Below are positions 44,224 to 53,379 of a stretch of DNA of 64,000 nucleotides, piece by piece; position 1 is the stretch's first letter; each line of letters opens with the position of its first letter. Position numbers and translations under genes: made by a program. The notes below the pieces were generated by a model, which saw only the letters and a list, made by a program, of their open reading frames with translations, was not told the DNA's origin and searched no databases. Origin of the DNA: Tissierella sp. P1 (GTDB taxonomy: Bacteria; Bacillota; Clostridia; Tissierellales; Tissierellaceae); assembly GCF_002266425.1 (NCBI RefSeq), contig NZ_NPMN01000020.1:1-64000 (forward strand). Reading direction: 5' to 3'.

Positions 44224-45981
44224 CTATTTGATATTTCTTAGACGGTTTGATTCTTCATAATCTATTTCATGTGTTATAGGATTAATTATAACTCCATATT
44301 TCAACTTTGCATTTTCTATAGAAACTAAGCCCATTTCAACATCCTCTTTAACTTTTTCCATATCTCTCTCTAATGGATTTCCATATCCTCCACCGCTTGC
44401 TGTAATACATGTTATTGTATCACCGTAATTAAGAAAAATCACATCACCCATAGCATAGTCCAATATTTTTTCATCTTCTTTTCCCTCATTTATTATCCAT
44501 TTACTCGTGTTTCCATGTTTTCCTCCGTGCATCCCTTGTGGAGGTATTTTTGATTTTTGTGATACGTGTGAGAATATGCCATCATGCCCTACTAATTTCC
44601 ATTTTCTTCTTTGTGCGAATCCACTTCTGAATTTTCCTGCACCCTCAGAATCTGGCAGAATAGATCTCTCAATAAACAGCATAGGGGCTTCTATTTCTTG
44701 AGCTTCTAATGGAGGAATAGGACAATTTGTGACGTGACATGACATTATTGTTATACCATCTTTGTCAGATCTCGCACCTAGACCACCAGGTACTATTTCA
44801 CCCCAATATTGTCGGTGAGTTATTTCACCGCCACGAGGATGAGTTTCCAAATTGGTTCCTGAACAAAAATCATAATTTGTTCCGCAAGAATCAGCCATTA
44901 CTTTATTTGGTATAGCATTAGCCATTGCACCCATTATCAGATCAACTAATATGTGATCTGTAACCATTCTTTGGAAGCATCCTATTGGCATTTGACAGTT
45001 TACAAGAGTTCCCTCTGGAGCGATTACTTTTATTGGCCGTTGACACCCTTGATTTGATGGAATATCTGCATTTGTTATACACCTCATGGCATAATATGTT
45101 GCTGAAATAGTTGCTGAAAGAGGTGAATTTATAGGACCTCTTATTTGTTTATCAGTGCCGGTATAATCAAAGGTTATATTATCTCCCTCAACTATTACTG
45201 TTAATTTTAAATTATATGGACCTCCTTCAAATCCGTCATCAAGAATCTTTTCCTCATGTGTGTAACTACCGTCTTTTATAAGTATTATTTCATTTCTTGT
45301 CAATCTTTCGGAGTAATTCAAAAGATCTTCCGTAACTTCTTTTACAAGCTCTAAACCATATTTTTTGACAATTTGTTTAAAACCTTTTATTCCAATATTG
45401 CATGCAGAAATTTGAGCCATTAAGTCACCTTTCATATCTCTTGGAGTTCTTGTGTTATTTAGAATTACATTCCAAAGTGCTTCATTTCTTATTCCTTTAT
45501 CATATAATTTTATTGGTTCCAATAAGAACCCTTCTTGCCATATTTCAACAGTCCACGAATCGCCTGTCCAAACTCCGCCAACATCTTTGTGATGTAACAT
45601 TGTCATAGAAAATGCAATAAGCTCATTATTATCATGAAATACAGGTGCTATCATAATTAAATCCTTAGTATGGTGACTGCCCAAAGATTCTCCACCGGCA
45701 TATGGGTGGTTGGTTAGTATTAAATCTCCGGGATTTAAATCTTCCTTTGAAAAATATTTTGTAAGTACAGTATTTAAACATGGTCCAAGGCAATTTAAAT
45801 GTATCGGAATATTAGCTCCTTCAGCCAATAATCTCCCGCTGCCATCAAAAATAGCAGAAGAACAGTCCATCATTTCTTTTACAATAGTTGAGTAGCTGCT
45901 TCTGACCATAGTAGCTGACATTTGCTCAGCTACAGAACGTAAAGCATTATTGATAACCTCAAGCAAAATAACATTAGCCAT
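44224..45981 (-). CDS. hyuB: Hydantoinase B/oxoprolinase-family subunit
   Basis: A 585-residue protein of the HyuB family: LILTNHPYAGGESLGSHHTKD, the FDYTGTDKQIRGPINSP region and the C-terminal GGGYGNPLERD. HyuA and HyuB form ATP-dependent enzymes that open hydantoins or oxoproline or carboxylate ketones. Subtype is not readable here. It lies 14 bases after hyuA. Confidence 0.92.
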   Translation of the reverse strand: MANVILLEVINNALRSVAEQMSATMVRSSYSTIVKEMMDCSSAIFDGSGRLLAEGANIPIHLNCLGPCLNTVLTKYFSKEDLNPGDLILTNHPYAGGESLGSHHTKDLIMIAPVFHDNNELIAFSMTMLHHKDVGGVWTGDSWTVEIWQEGFLLEPIKLYDKGIRNEALWNVILNNTRTPRDMKGDLMAQISACNIGIKGFKQIVKKYGLELVKEVTEDLLNYSERLTRNEIILIKDGSYTHEEKILDDGFEGGPYNLKLTVIVEGDNITFDYTGTDKQIRGPINSPLSATISATYYAMRCITNADIPSNQGCQRPIKVIAPEGTLVNCQMPIGCFQRMVTDHILVDLIMGAMANAIPNKVMADSCGTNYDFCSGTNLETHPRGGEITHRQYWGEIVPGGLGARSDKDGITIMSCHVTNCPIPPLEAQEIEAPMLFIERSILPDSEGAGKFRSGFAQRRKWKLVGHDGIFSHVSQKSKIPPQGMHGGKHGNTSKWIINEGKEDEKILDYAMGDVIFLNYGDTITCITASGGGYGNPLERDMEKVKEDVEMGLVSIENAKLKYGVIINPITHEIDYEESNRLRNIK

Positions 45982-45995
45982 TTAATTCACCATCC

Positions 45996-48038
45996 TTATA
46001 CATTAATATTTGTGTGCATAATAATGTTTTTCATGTCATCAACCGTAGCCGTATGATTAGGGTATATAACTACGGTGGCACCCATTTCAGCTACTATAGC
46101 AGGACCTTCAATGGTTTCGCCGGTGCTTAATGAATCTCTATTTATAATTGGTACATTGTGCTCTTTGCCGTCAAAAATAGCTGTCCCTAATCTTTTTTCT
46201 ATTTTATTTACCTGTGAACTTTTCTTAATATCAGGTTTTACAATGGTTCCAATTGCACTGACTCTATAATTCACGAATTCAATAGGGTCTTCTTTCATGC
46301 AATGGCCATATGCGTGTTCGTGAAGATTATGGAAGTTTTCAATCATATCGTCGATATCTTTTTCAGTTAAAGCTTTGGGTGGAAGTGGAACACTTATTTC
46401 AAAAGCTTGACCAAAATATCTCATATCACAAGTTCTTATTAGTAGCTTATTTTCTTCAGATACATTTTGTTTTTCAAGTCCGTCATTCCCCTGCTTGTCC
46501 AGTTCTATATATATATCATTTAATATCTCTGGACTTATTTGCTCTTTTGTCATCAACTTAGAATGAACGTAATCGCATTTTATATCAGATAATACTAATC
46601 CTACTGCACTGAAAGTTCCTGGTGAATAAGGAACAATAACTTTCGGAATTTCAAGCTCTTCAGCAAGTTTTCCTGCATGAAGTCCACCTGCACCACCGAA
46701 GGCTACTAGTGTAAATTCTCTTGGGTCGTATCCCTTTTGAACAGAAACAAATTTTATAGCCCTTATCATGTTAGAATTTACCACATCAATGATACCTTCC
46801 GCTGCTTTTATTGTGTCAATGCCCAAAGGAGCTGCAATATATCTGGAAATTGCATTTTCAGTTTTTTCCATTGCATTATCCAAATTTTCTTCAAATATTT
46901 CAGGTCTAATTCTTCCGGTAACGAGGTTTGCATCAGTTACGGTGGGTTTTTCTCCGCCCTTTCCATAACATACAGGTCCAGGTTCTGCTCCTGCACTCAA
47001 AGGACCAACCTTTAATGCGCCGCCTCCATCAACCCATGCAATGCTTCCTCCTCCGGCTCCAATAAAATTAAGATCAACTGTAGGAATGCTTATGGGATAC
47101 CCTTCAATATGACTATCTGTAGTAAATTTCATTACATTGTCTTGAATCAATGCAACATCAGTACTCGTTCCACCCATATCAAAAGTGATAATGTTTTTTT
47201 CGTCTATCAATTTACTTATATAGTTTGCCGCTATGATACCTGCAATTGGCCCTGAATCCGATACTGAAACAGGTTTTGTTAATGCTGTATCAAATGTCAT
47301 TATTCCTGCATTACCTTGCATCATATAATACTTTGCATCTATTTGGCTATTGTCCATTTGATTTTTAAAATCGACTAAATGTGAAGCCATACTTGGCATC
47401 ATAAATGCATTTATTACAGTAGTAGATGTTCTTTCGTATTCCCTGAATTGAGGATTGATATCAGCTGAAATTGAAACATAAGCTTCCGGCCATTCTCTAT
47501 TTATTATTTCTTTTATTTTTATTTCATGATCGGGATTTGCGTATGAATGCATCAAACATACGGCTACAGCACGAATTTTCTTTTCTTTTAATTTATTAAT
47601 AATTTCTATAACTTCATTTTCATTTAAAGGCTCAAGTTCCTGACCTAAAAAGTTTATTCTTTCAGAAACTTCGAATCTTAAATTTCTTTTTATTAGAGGT
47701 TCTGGCTTGTCCATGTTAATATCATAAATATTTTCACTTCTATATGCTCTTCCAATTTCCAGAACATCTCTGAATCCTCTAGTTGTTATTAATGCAGTCG
47801 CCTCATTAAGTTTCTGTGCAATCATATTTACGACTATTGTTGTACCATAAATCAATTCTTCGATTTCCTGGGGTTTAACTCCATATTCATCAATGATTTT
47901 ATTTATGCCTGTGTTGATGCCTTTAAGCAATTCTTTTGGAGTAGAGGGAGTTTTTGTATAGTATATTTTTCCTGTCTCAACATTTGTCAAAACAACGTCT
48001 GTATTTGTTCCCCCAGTATCTATTCCTATTCTGAACAT
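45996..48038 (-). CDS. hyuA: Hydantoinase A/oxoprolinase-family subunit
   Basis: A 680-residue protein with an N-terminal sugar-kinase/Hsp70-like ATPase fold (GIDTGGTNTDVVL, residues 4-16) and the second phosphate motif FDMGGTSTDVAL (about 290). GAGGGSIAWVDGGGALKVGP and AFGGAGGLHAG are typical of the family. It works with HyuB in ATP-driven ring opening or carboxylation. Second gene of a sigma-54-driven operon. Confidence 0.93.
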   Translation of the reverse strand: MFRIGIDTGGTNTDVVLTNVETGKIYYTKTPSTPKELLKGINTGINKIIDEYGVKPQEIEELIYGTTIVVNMIAQKLNEATALITTRGFRDVLEIGRAYRSENIYDINMDKPEPLIKRNLRFEVSERINFLGQELEPLNENEVIEIINKLKEKKIRAVAVCLMHSYANPDHEIKIKEIINREWPEAYVSISADINPQFREYERTSTTVINAFMMPSMASHLVDFKNQMDNSQIDAKYYMMQGNAGIMTFDTALTKPVSVSDSGPIAGIIAANYISKLIDEKNIITFDMGGTSTDVALIQDNVMKFTTDSHIEGYPISIPTVDLNFIGAGGGSIAWVDGGGALKVGPLSAGAEPGPVCYGKGGEKPTVTDANLVTGRIRPEIFEENLDNAMEKTENAISRYIAAPLGIDTIKAAEGIIDVVNSNMIRAIKFVSVQKGYDPREFTLVAFGGAGGLHAGKLAEELEIPKVIVPYSPGTFSAVGLVLSDIKCDYVHSKLMTKEQISPEILNDIYIELDKQGNDGLEKQNVSEENKLLIRTCDMRYFGQAFEISVPLPPKALTEKDIDDMIENFHNLHEHAYGHCMKEDPIEFVNYRVSAIGTIVKPDIKKSSQVNKIEKRLGTAIFDGKEHNVPIINRDSLSTGETIEGPAIVAEMGATVVIYPNHTATVDDMKNIIMHTNINV

Positions 48039-48052
48039 TTAATCACCTCATT

Positions 48053-49174
48053 TTAATTGTTTTTGTTGTTTAAATAATAATCTAATGAAGATCTATAGAG
48101 AGATCTTTCATAAATATTTTTACTTTTCTCATTAAGGTTAAGAGGACCTTTGCTTAATATTACATCCAAGAATGGTGTTATCAATCTGCCATATAGTTTC
48201 ATACAATCTTTTGCATCAACACCAGGCCAAGCATTGCAGCTTACTACTAATCTTCTGTTTTTACTATTGACTGTTTTGGGTAAATTATTATATAAATCAT
48301 CGTCAATTTCTATGACGAATTTATCCAATGTCCCTGTTGGAATTCCTTCTATTGCCTTAACTTGTGCAGGCGAAACACTATCATTATATGGGTCAGCAGT
48401 CAGATCAAGTATTACAGCATAATCAGGTAAATAATTAATCAGCTCATTTCGTATTATTATTTTGGTAGGATCAGGTCTTTTACTTGCATCTACGAGTATA
48501 TCAGATTTTTCTATAATTATTTTTAAATTTTCATAATTTTGAGTTATATTTCTTGGAATCATATGGACTATAAGACCTCTACCATTATTTTTCGAAAGGA
48601 ATTCCTCATCACTAAATTCCTCGAAGGCTTTGGCGCAATTGGCAGAAACAGCACCCATACCTATAATAGTAACATTGATTATTTTGTCTTTTGTATTCTG
48701 AAAATTATTGGTTTGTTTTTTTAATTGTTCGAAAGCTATACGAGAGCCAGCTCTTGATGTTCCTCGGTAATTTACCATAATTCTCTGATTTTCGTCATCA
48801 AGCATCGAGTCCATCGAATAACAATTTATTTTCTTTTGTCGAAGAATATTATTCCTTGTTTCTCTAGTTTCATAATGAAGCATAGAAATTAGTGTTGAAT
48901 CTTCATTGATAAGATTAAGCTCATCTATTTCAGGAGCTCGTAAAACGACTATTAAGTCTTTTTTATACACCTCATTACGAGGAGTGAATATAATATTTTT
49001 GTTCTTTTGGATATAATCTTGTGGAGTATACCCCAAATCTTTTCCATAATCCTCTTCGAGAAAAATTTGAACGTCATATTCGTTTAAATTTTCAAATAAT
49101 TCTGGTAAAAAATCTCTCTTTTCACCTTCTTCCTTATGCATTTTTGGGAAACCAATTGATTTTATAAATTTCAT
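48053..49174 (-). CDS. Alanine dehydrogenase/PNT-fold protein
   Basis: A 373-residue protein. The N-terminal half (IGFPKMHKEEGEKRDFLPELFE, DLIVVLRAPE) resembles the AlaDH/PNT N-domain. The second half has a Rossmann motif, VTIIGMGAVSANCAKAFEEF (about 170-190). Relatives are alanine dehydrogenase and N5-(carboxyethyl)ornithine synthase, which use NAD(P). The exact reaction is unknown. It is the first gene of the operon, SD AGGGGTGATG, 15 bases before hyuA, suggesting it acts on the hydantoinase substrate or product. Confidence 0.7.
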   Translation of the reverse strand: MKFIKSIGFPKMHKEEGEKRDFLPELFENLNEYDVQIFLEEDYGKDLGYTPQDYIQKNKNIIFTPRNEVYKKDLIVVLRAPEIDELNLINEDSTLISMLHYETRETRNNILRQKKINCYSMDSMLDDENQRIMVNYRGTSRAGSRIAFEQLKKQTNNFQNTKDKIINVTIIGMGAVSANCAKAFEEFSDEEFLSKNNGRGLIVHMIPRNITQNYENLKIIIEKSDILVDASKRPDPTKIIIRNELINYLPDYAVILDLTADPYNDSVSPAQVKAIEGIPTGTLDKFVIEIDDDLYNNLPKTVNSKNRRLVVSCNAWPGVDAKDCMKLYGRLITPFLDVILSKGPLNLNEKSKNIYERSLYRSSLDYYLNNKNN

Positions 49175-49221
49175 TTACATCACCCCTATTTATAAAATTT
49201 AGCTTTCTGCAGTATTATAAA

Positions 49222-49239
49222 TAGCAAAAATCATGCCAA
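49222..49239 (-). promoter_or_regulatory. Sigma-54 (-24/-12) promoter of the hyu operon
   Basis: Read on the minus strand: TTGGCAT-GATTT-TTGCTA, matching TGGCAC-N5-TTGC with the invariant GG and GC correctly spaced. It lies about 50 bases before the first gene, so a leader of about 35-40 bases is expected. A sigma-54 activator gene is encoded 1.2 kb away. Confidence 0.88.
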
Positions 49240-49312
49240 GTCAATTCAATGTGGTTTATATCAGAATTTCAACATTTATCAGGAATTATAATTTCAATAT
49301 TCAGATAATTAC

Positions 49313-49348
49313 TGTTGCTATATTCGAACATGTTGTTATTATGCAACA
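49313..49348. promoter_or_regulatory. Tandem upstream activator sites 1 and 2
   Basis: Two adjoining 18-bp sites of the form TGTTGC-N6-GCAACA: 49313-49330 (arms TGTTGC/CGAACA) and 49331-49348 (arms TGTTGT/GCAACA), each with one arm mismatch. They lie about 75-125 bases upstream of the sigma-54 promoter, the usual place for enhancer-binding-protein sites. Confidence 0.78.
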
Positions 49349-49445
49349 CTAGATTGTCAATTTATACGATAAATACTAATTTATAAATGGTTTATATATA
49401 TTATCTCATAATACTAAAAAACAAATGCATTTAATTCAATATTGT

Positions 49446-49463
49446 TGTTGCTTAATTGCAACA
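49446..49463. promoter_or_regulatory. Upstream activator site 3
   Basis: A perfect TGTTGC-TTAATT-GCAACA palindrome, the same form as the sites at 49313-49348. It is about 215 bases from the sigma-54 promoter and about 90 bases before the RpiR-family gene, so it could act on either. Confidence 0.75.
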
Positions 49464-49553
49464 CTTTTTTGAATTGGTATTGAGAATATATATCTATATG
49501 ATACAATGAGGACAAGAAAATGTTATTAAAACGGATAGAAAGGATGGATTTGT

Positions 49554-50411
49554 ATGGAAAATATTAACTTTTTTGATAGATTGACAGACAGTTCCCTTAC
49601 ATTGAATAAATATGAAACAAGATTAGCTGAATATATAAAAGAAAATTATAAGAAAATATCATTCTTAGATATGATGGACATTTCCAAAATTACATCTGTA
49701 GATTTAGAACATATAACATCATATATTAATAAAGTAGGATTTAGTGATTATGAGAGTTTTAGAAATTTTATCAGAGAATTTGCTATGCTAGAATTGAAAT
49801 CTACAGACAGATTTGAATTCTCTTTGGTCAATGTAAATCCCAAAATTAATAATATAAAAAATTTAATAATTAATAAGGAAATATCAAATCTAAATAAAAT
49901 GATGGAAAATTTTGATGAATCCGTATTTTATTCAATAATAGAAGAAATTTATAAAGCTCCGGAAATTATTATTATTGGAACTAGAAGTTCGAGTGTGATT
50001 GCAATATATGCCGAGCAAATGTTTAATAAATTAGGTAAAAAAGCTACGAAAATAATATCGGACGGAACGGATAGTTTTAATAAATTTTCTTTATTCGACC
50101 ATGATTCAATTGTCATTTCAATTGCATTTGCCAGATATCCAAAAGAAACTATAAGAGTAACAAATTTTTTTAAAAAGAATAATTTTAAAATTGTATCTAT
50201 AACTGACAATATAATGTCCCCTCTGACACCTTTGTCTGATATCACTTTTACTATACCTTGCGAATCAATATCAATAACAGATTTTTATGCGACTCCTTTC
50301 AGCGTAATAAATATTATTATCGTTCTTTTAAGTCAGTTGGATAAGGAAGGTTCAATTAGTTATCTTAATAAATTTGAAACAACTGCAAAAGACTATGGAT
50401 TTTATTTTTAG
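49554..50411 (+). CDS. RpiR-family transcriptional regulator (SIS domain)
   Basis: A 285-residue regulator. The N-terminal helix-turn-helix of the RpiR family (about 1-80, with SDYESFRNFIREFA) is followed by a SIS sugar-phosphate-binding domain (about 125-255; IIIGTRSSSVIA, ISIAFARYPKET, VSITDN). It is divergent from the hyu operon and followed 38 bases later by the sigma-54 activator. The usual ligands are sugar phosphates; here another ligand tied to the hyu pathway is possible. Confidence 0.88.
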   Translation: MENINFFDRLTDSSLTLNKYETRLAEYIKENYKKISFLDMMDISKITSVDLEHITSYINKVGFSDYESFRNFIREFAMLELKSTDRFEFSLVNVNPKINNIKNLIINKEISNLNKMMENFDESVFYSIIEEIYKAPEIIIIGTRSSSVIAIYAEQMFNKLGKKATKIISDGTDSFNKFSLFDHDSIVISIAFARYPKETIRVTNFFKKNNFKIVSITDNIMSPLTPLSDITFTIPCESISITDFYATPFSVINIIIVLLSQLDKEGSISYLNKFETTAKDYGFYF

Positions 50412-50448
50412 TATTACTATTTAATAAAAAGCATAGGAGGGAACAAGC

Positions 50449-51477
50449 ATGGAAAAATATGACGGTTATGTATTGTATGATGAAGACAATTGTGCAATAA
50501 TACCCAAGGATTTTAATAAATATAAAACTGAAAATATTATTAGTATAAACGATAAAATGAAAGACATTATAAGTCTATGTTTGAGAGTAGCAAAGTCAGA
50601 TGCTCCTGTTTTAATTACAGGAGATTCAGGTGTGGGGAAGGAACTGCTGACGGAATTAATACATAATAACAGCAACAGAAAAGAAGAATCATTCATTAAA
50701 ATAAATTGTGCATCAATAGTGGATGGCTTAAAAGAGTCAGAATTTTTTGGATATGAAGCAGGTTCTTTTACGGGAGCATCAAGATTTGGAAAAAAAGGAA
50801 TTATTGAACAATCCCAAAAAGGAACTTTATTTTTGGATGAAATTGGGGAAATGTCTTTGAATTTACAATCAGCACTTTTAAGAGTAATTCAAGACGGCAA
50901 GTTTTTACGGGTAGGTGGCTATAAGGAAATTAAATCTGATATACGCATTATATGTGCAACAAACAGAGATATTAAAGATTTAGTCGAGCAAGGGTTGTTT
51001 AGAAACGATTTGTATTTTAGGCTTAATGTTATACCAGCTTTTATACCTCCTCTATCAGAGAGAAGAGATGATATACCAATTTTATCTCTATATTATACCG
51101 ATTATTTTAATAAGAAATACAACACCACAAAAAAATTATCACGTAATGTAATAGAAGCATTGATAGATAAAGAGTGGACCGGAAATGTCAGAGAATTAAA
51201 AAACAAAATTGAGAGATTAATTCTAATTACTATTAACGGTATAATAACTATTGAGGATTTGAGGTATGTTGAATCAATTAACCAAAAAGAAGGCTCTGTT
51301 TACTATGTAAATCAAGATATAGATTATTTTGAAACAAATCGACCATTAAAAGAAATTATGGATGAATTTGAATATAATATTCTTACAAAGGCAGTTAAAG
51401 AACATGGAAGTATCAGAAAAGCGGCAAAAGCCTTAAGCGTAAATCCATCAACAATATCGAGAAAGCTGAAAAAGTAA
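50449..51477 (+). CDS. Sigma-54-dependent transcriptional activator (AAA+ and Fis-type HTH)
   Basis: A 342-residue enhancer-binding protein. The AAA+ core occupies about 30-265: Walker A GDSGVGKE (about 62), the sigma-54 contact loop GSFTGA (normally GAFTGA), Walker B TLFLDEIGEM, and GNVRELKN. The C-terminal Fis-type helix-turn-helix is GSIRKAAKALSVNPSTISRKL. Only about 25 residues precede the core, so there is no sensory domain of its own. It is the natural activator for the sigma-54 promoter at 49222-49239. Confidence 0.93.
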   Translation: MEKYDGYVLYDEDNCAIIPKDFNKYKTENIISINDKMKDIISLCLRVAKSDAPVLITGDSGVGKELLTELIHNNSNRKEESFIKINCASIVDGLKESEFFGYEAGSFTGASRFGKKGIIEQSQKGTLFLDEIGEMSLNLQSALLRVIQDGKFLRVGGYKEIKSDIRIICATNRDIKDLVEQGLFRNDLYFRLNVIPAFIPPLSERRDDIPILSLYYTDYFNKKYNTTKKLSRNVIEALIDKEWTGNVRELKNKIERLILITINGIITIEDLRYVESINQKEGSVYYVNQDIDYFETNRPLKEIMDEFEYNILTKAVKEHGSIRKAAKALSVNPSTISRKLKK

Positions 51478-51696
51478 TGCTTTATACTATTAAAATTCAT
51501 ATACATATAAAACTATTTAAAATGCAGTAAAATCAGCCTAAAAAAACCTAATTCTATGAATATTCAGGTCATTAGATTAAGCTATACTAGCATTCATGTA
51601 TATAAAAATAATCAATTTGATTCATATATAAAGTAATTGTACAATAACTATGGATTTGATATATTAAAAAATTAACAATATATTAGGAGGACTGAA

Positions 51697-53310
51697 ATGA
51701 GAAACAAGAAATGGTTAGTACTATTACTTTCACTAGTTATGCTGGTATCAACGGCTTGTGGCAATAAGACAGTAACAGAAGACCCAGCACCAACTGATAC
51801 ACCTACGGATATAGGACAAGAGCCAACAGCTCCACAGAAGGTAGACGGTGGGATTTTCATATTTGCAATTGCCAGTGACCCAAATGTAATGAACCCATTA
51901 TACGCTGGAGATAGAGTTACTATGACTATTAACAATGCAATATTTGCGCCACTTTATGTCATTGATGAAGAAGGAACAGAATTCTTCTTGGCTGAAAGTA
52001 TTACTCCTTCAGAAGATTATCTAACTTATACCTTAAAGCTAAAATCAGGACTTAAATGGCATGATGGAGAGGATTTAAATGCAGATGATGTAATCTTTAC
52101 GTTAAATTCAATCACAGATGAAAAGCAAAAAGCTAATTCCAGAGGTTCATTTATAATTGCTGGAAAACCAGTAGAAGCTAAAAAGATAGATGATTTAACA
52201 GTAGAATTCATATTACCAGAAGTTTCAGTACCATTTATGGGAAGTTTAGGTGGTATCCGTCCAATTCCGCAACATATATTTGAGGGCGAAGAAGATTTAG
52301 CAAAGAGTACAAAAAATCTAGAGCCAATAGGTTCAGGGCCATTTAAATTCAAAGAGATGAAGAGTGGTGAAAAGGTAGAATTAGTTAGATTTGATGAATA
52401 TTTTGACGGAAAACCAAATCTTGAATCAGTAGTATTTAGAGTAATAGCCGATCCAAATGCAGCAAATACAGCATTATTAAATGGTGAATTGTCTGCTAGA
52501 TATATAACTACTGCAGATGTGGATAAATTTAATACAGATGAAAATTTCAATGTAGTTCTTTACAAAGAGGGTATGTTGAATAATATGGTATTTAGATTAA
52601 CTAACAAGGACTTACAAAATAAGGATGTAAGAAAAGCAATAGCCTATGGAATAAATAAAGATGAGATAATAACAGGAGTTTATAAATCATCAGAATATGC
52701 GGAGAAAGCATATTCCGTATTTGTACCAAGTACACAATTCCATACTTCAGATGTAGAAAAATACGAATATAATGTGGAAAAAGCAAAAGAACTTCTTAAA
52801 AATGCAGGAGTTGAAAACCTAAAGTTAAGATTAGCATATATCAACTCAAGTAAAGAAAATGAAGGCTTTGGGCTTATTATGCAGCAACAATTAAAGGCAA
52901 TTGGCATTGAATTAGAACTTCTACCAATGGAAAGAGGAGCATTTTATGATAAATTACTTGATGCTTCAAATACAGATTTTGATTTGGCGTTCAATGGTTA
53001 TGTAATGGGTGTAGAGCCAAACGGATATAAACCATTGTTCAGAACGGGGGATTTTAACAATTTTATGGGATATGCAAACGAAGAATTAGATGCAGCATGG
53101 GAAGATGGAGTAGTTGAAACAGATGAAGCTAAAAGAGGGGAAATCTATCAAACTATTCAAAAACAATTAATGAAGGATATGGTAGTATATCCAATAGCTT
53201 ATCCAAATTCAATAGTTGCAGTAAATAAAAAATATGGTGGAATAGAAGAAGCTAAGCCAGTTCCAATCTTTATGTTTAGAGATTTATCTAAGCTTTATAT
53301 TATGGAATAA
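51697..53310 (+). CDS. Family 5 extracellular solute-binding lipoprotein (peptide/nickel ABC transporter)
   Basis: A 537-residue lipoprotein: signal peptide ending in VSTAC (Cys about 21), a proline/threonine-rich linker, then the OppA/DppA fold (LTYTLKLKSGLKWHDGEDLNADDVIFTL, DVRKAIAYGINKDEI). It captures oligopeptides or a similar ligand outside the cell for the permease encoded just after it. A strong hairpin separates it from the permease genes, which likely keeps its mRNA level higher. Confidence 0.93.
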   Translation: MRNKKWLVLLLSLVMLVSTACGNKTVTEDPAPTDTPTDIGQEPTAPQKVDGGIFIFAIASDPNVMNPLYAGDRVTMTINNAIFAPLYVIDEEGTEFFLAESITPSEDYLTYTLKLKSGLKWHDGEDLNADDVIFTLNSITDEKQKANSRGSFIIAGKPVEAKKIDDLTVEFILPEVSVPFMGSLGGIRPIPQHIFEGEEDLAKSTKNLEPIGSGPFKFKEMKSGEKVELVRFDEYFDGKPNLESVVFRVIADPNAANTALLNGELSARYITTADVDKFNTDENFNVVLYKEGMLNNMVFRLTNKDLQNKDVRKAIAYGINKDEIITGVYKSSEYAEKAYSVFVPSTQFHTSDVEKYEYNVEKAKELLKNAGVENLKLRLAYINSSKENEGFGLIMQQQLKAIGIELELLPMERGAFYDKLLDASNTDFDLAFNGYVMGVEPNGYKPLFRTGDFNNFMGYANEELDAAWEDGVVETDEAKRGEIYQTIQKQLMKDMVVYPIAYPNSIVAVNKKYGGIEEAKPVPIFMFRDLSKLYIME

Positions 53311-53323
53311 TTTAAATAAAGAC

Positions 53324-53358
53324 CACAAAAGTAAACTAAATTTTAGTTTACTTTTGTG
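53324..53358 (+). repeat. 17-bp perfect hairpin between binding-protein and permease genes
   Basis: Arms 53324-53340 and 53342-53358 (CACAAAAGTAAAC pairing with GTTTACTTTTGTG) with no T tail. It probably stabilises the upstream mRNA or partly attenuates read-through. This is common between binding-protein and permease genes. Confidence 0.8.
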
Positions 53359-53379
53359 ATTATATTAGGAGGAATTTAT

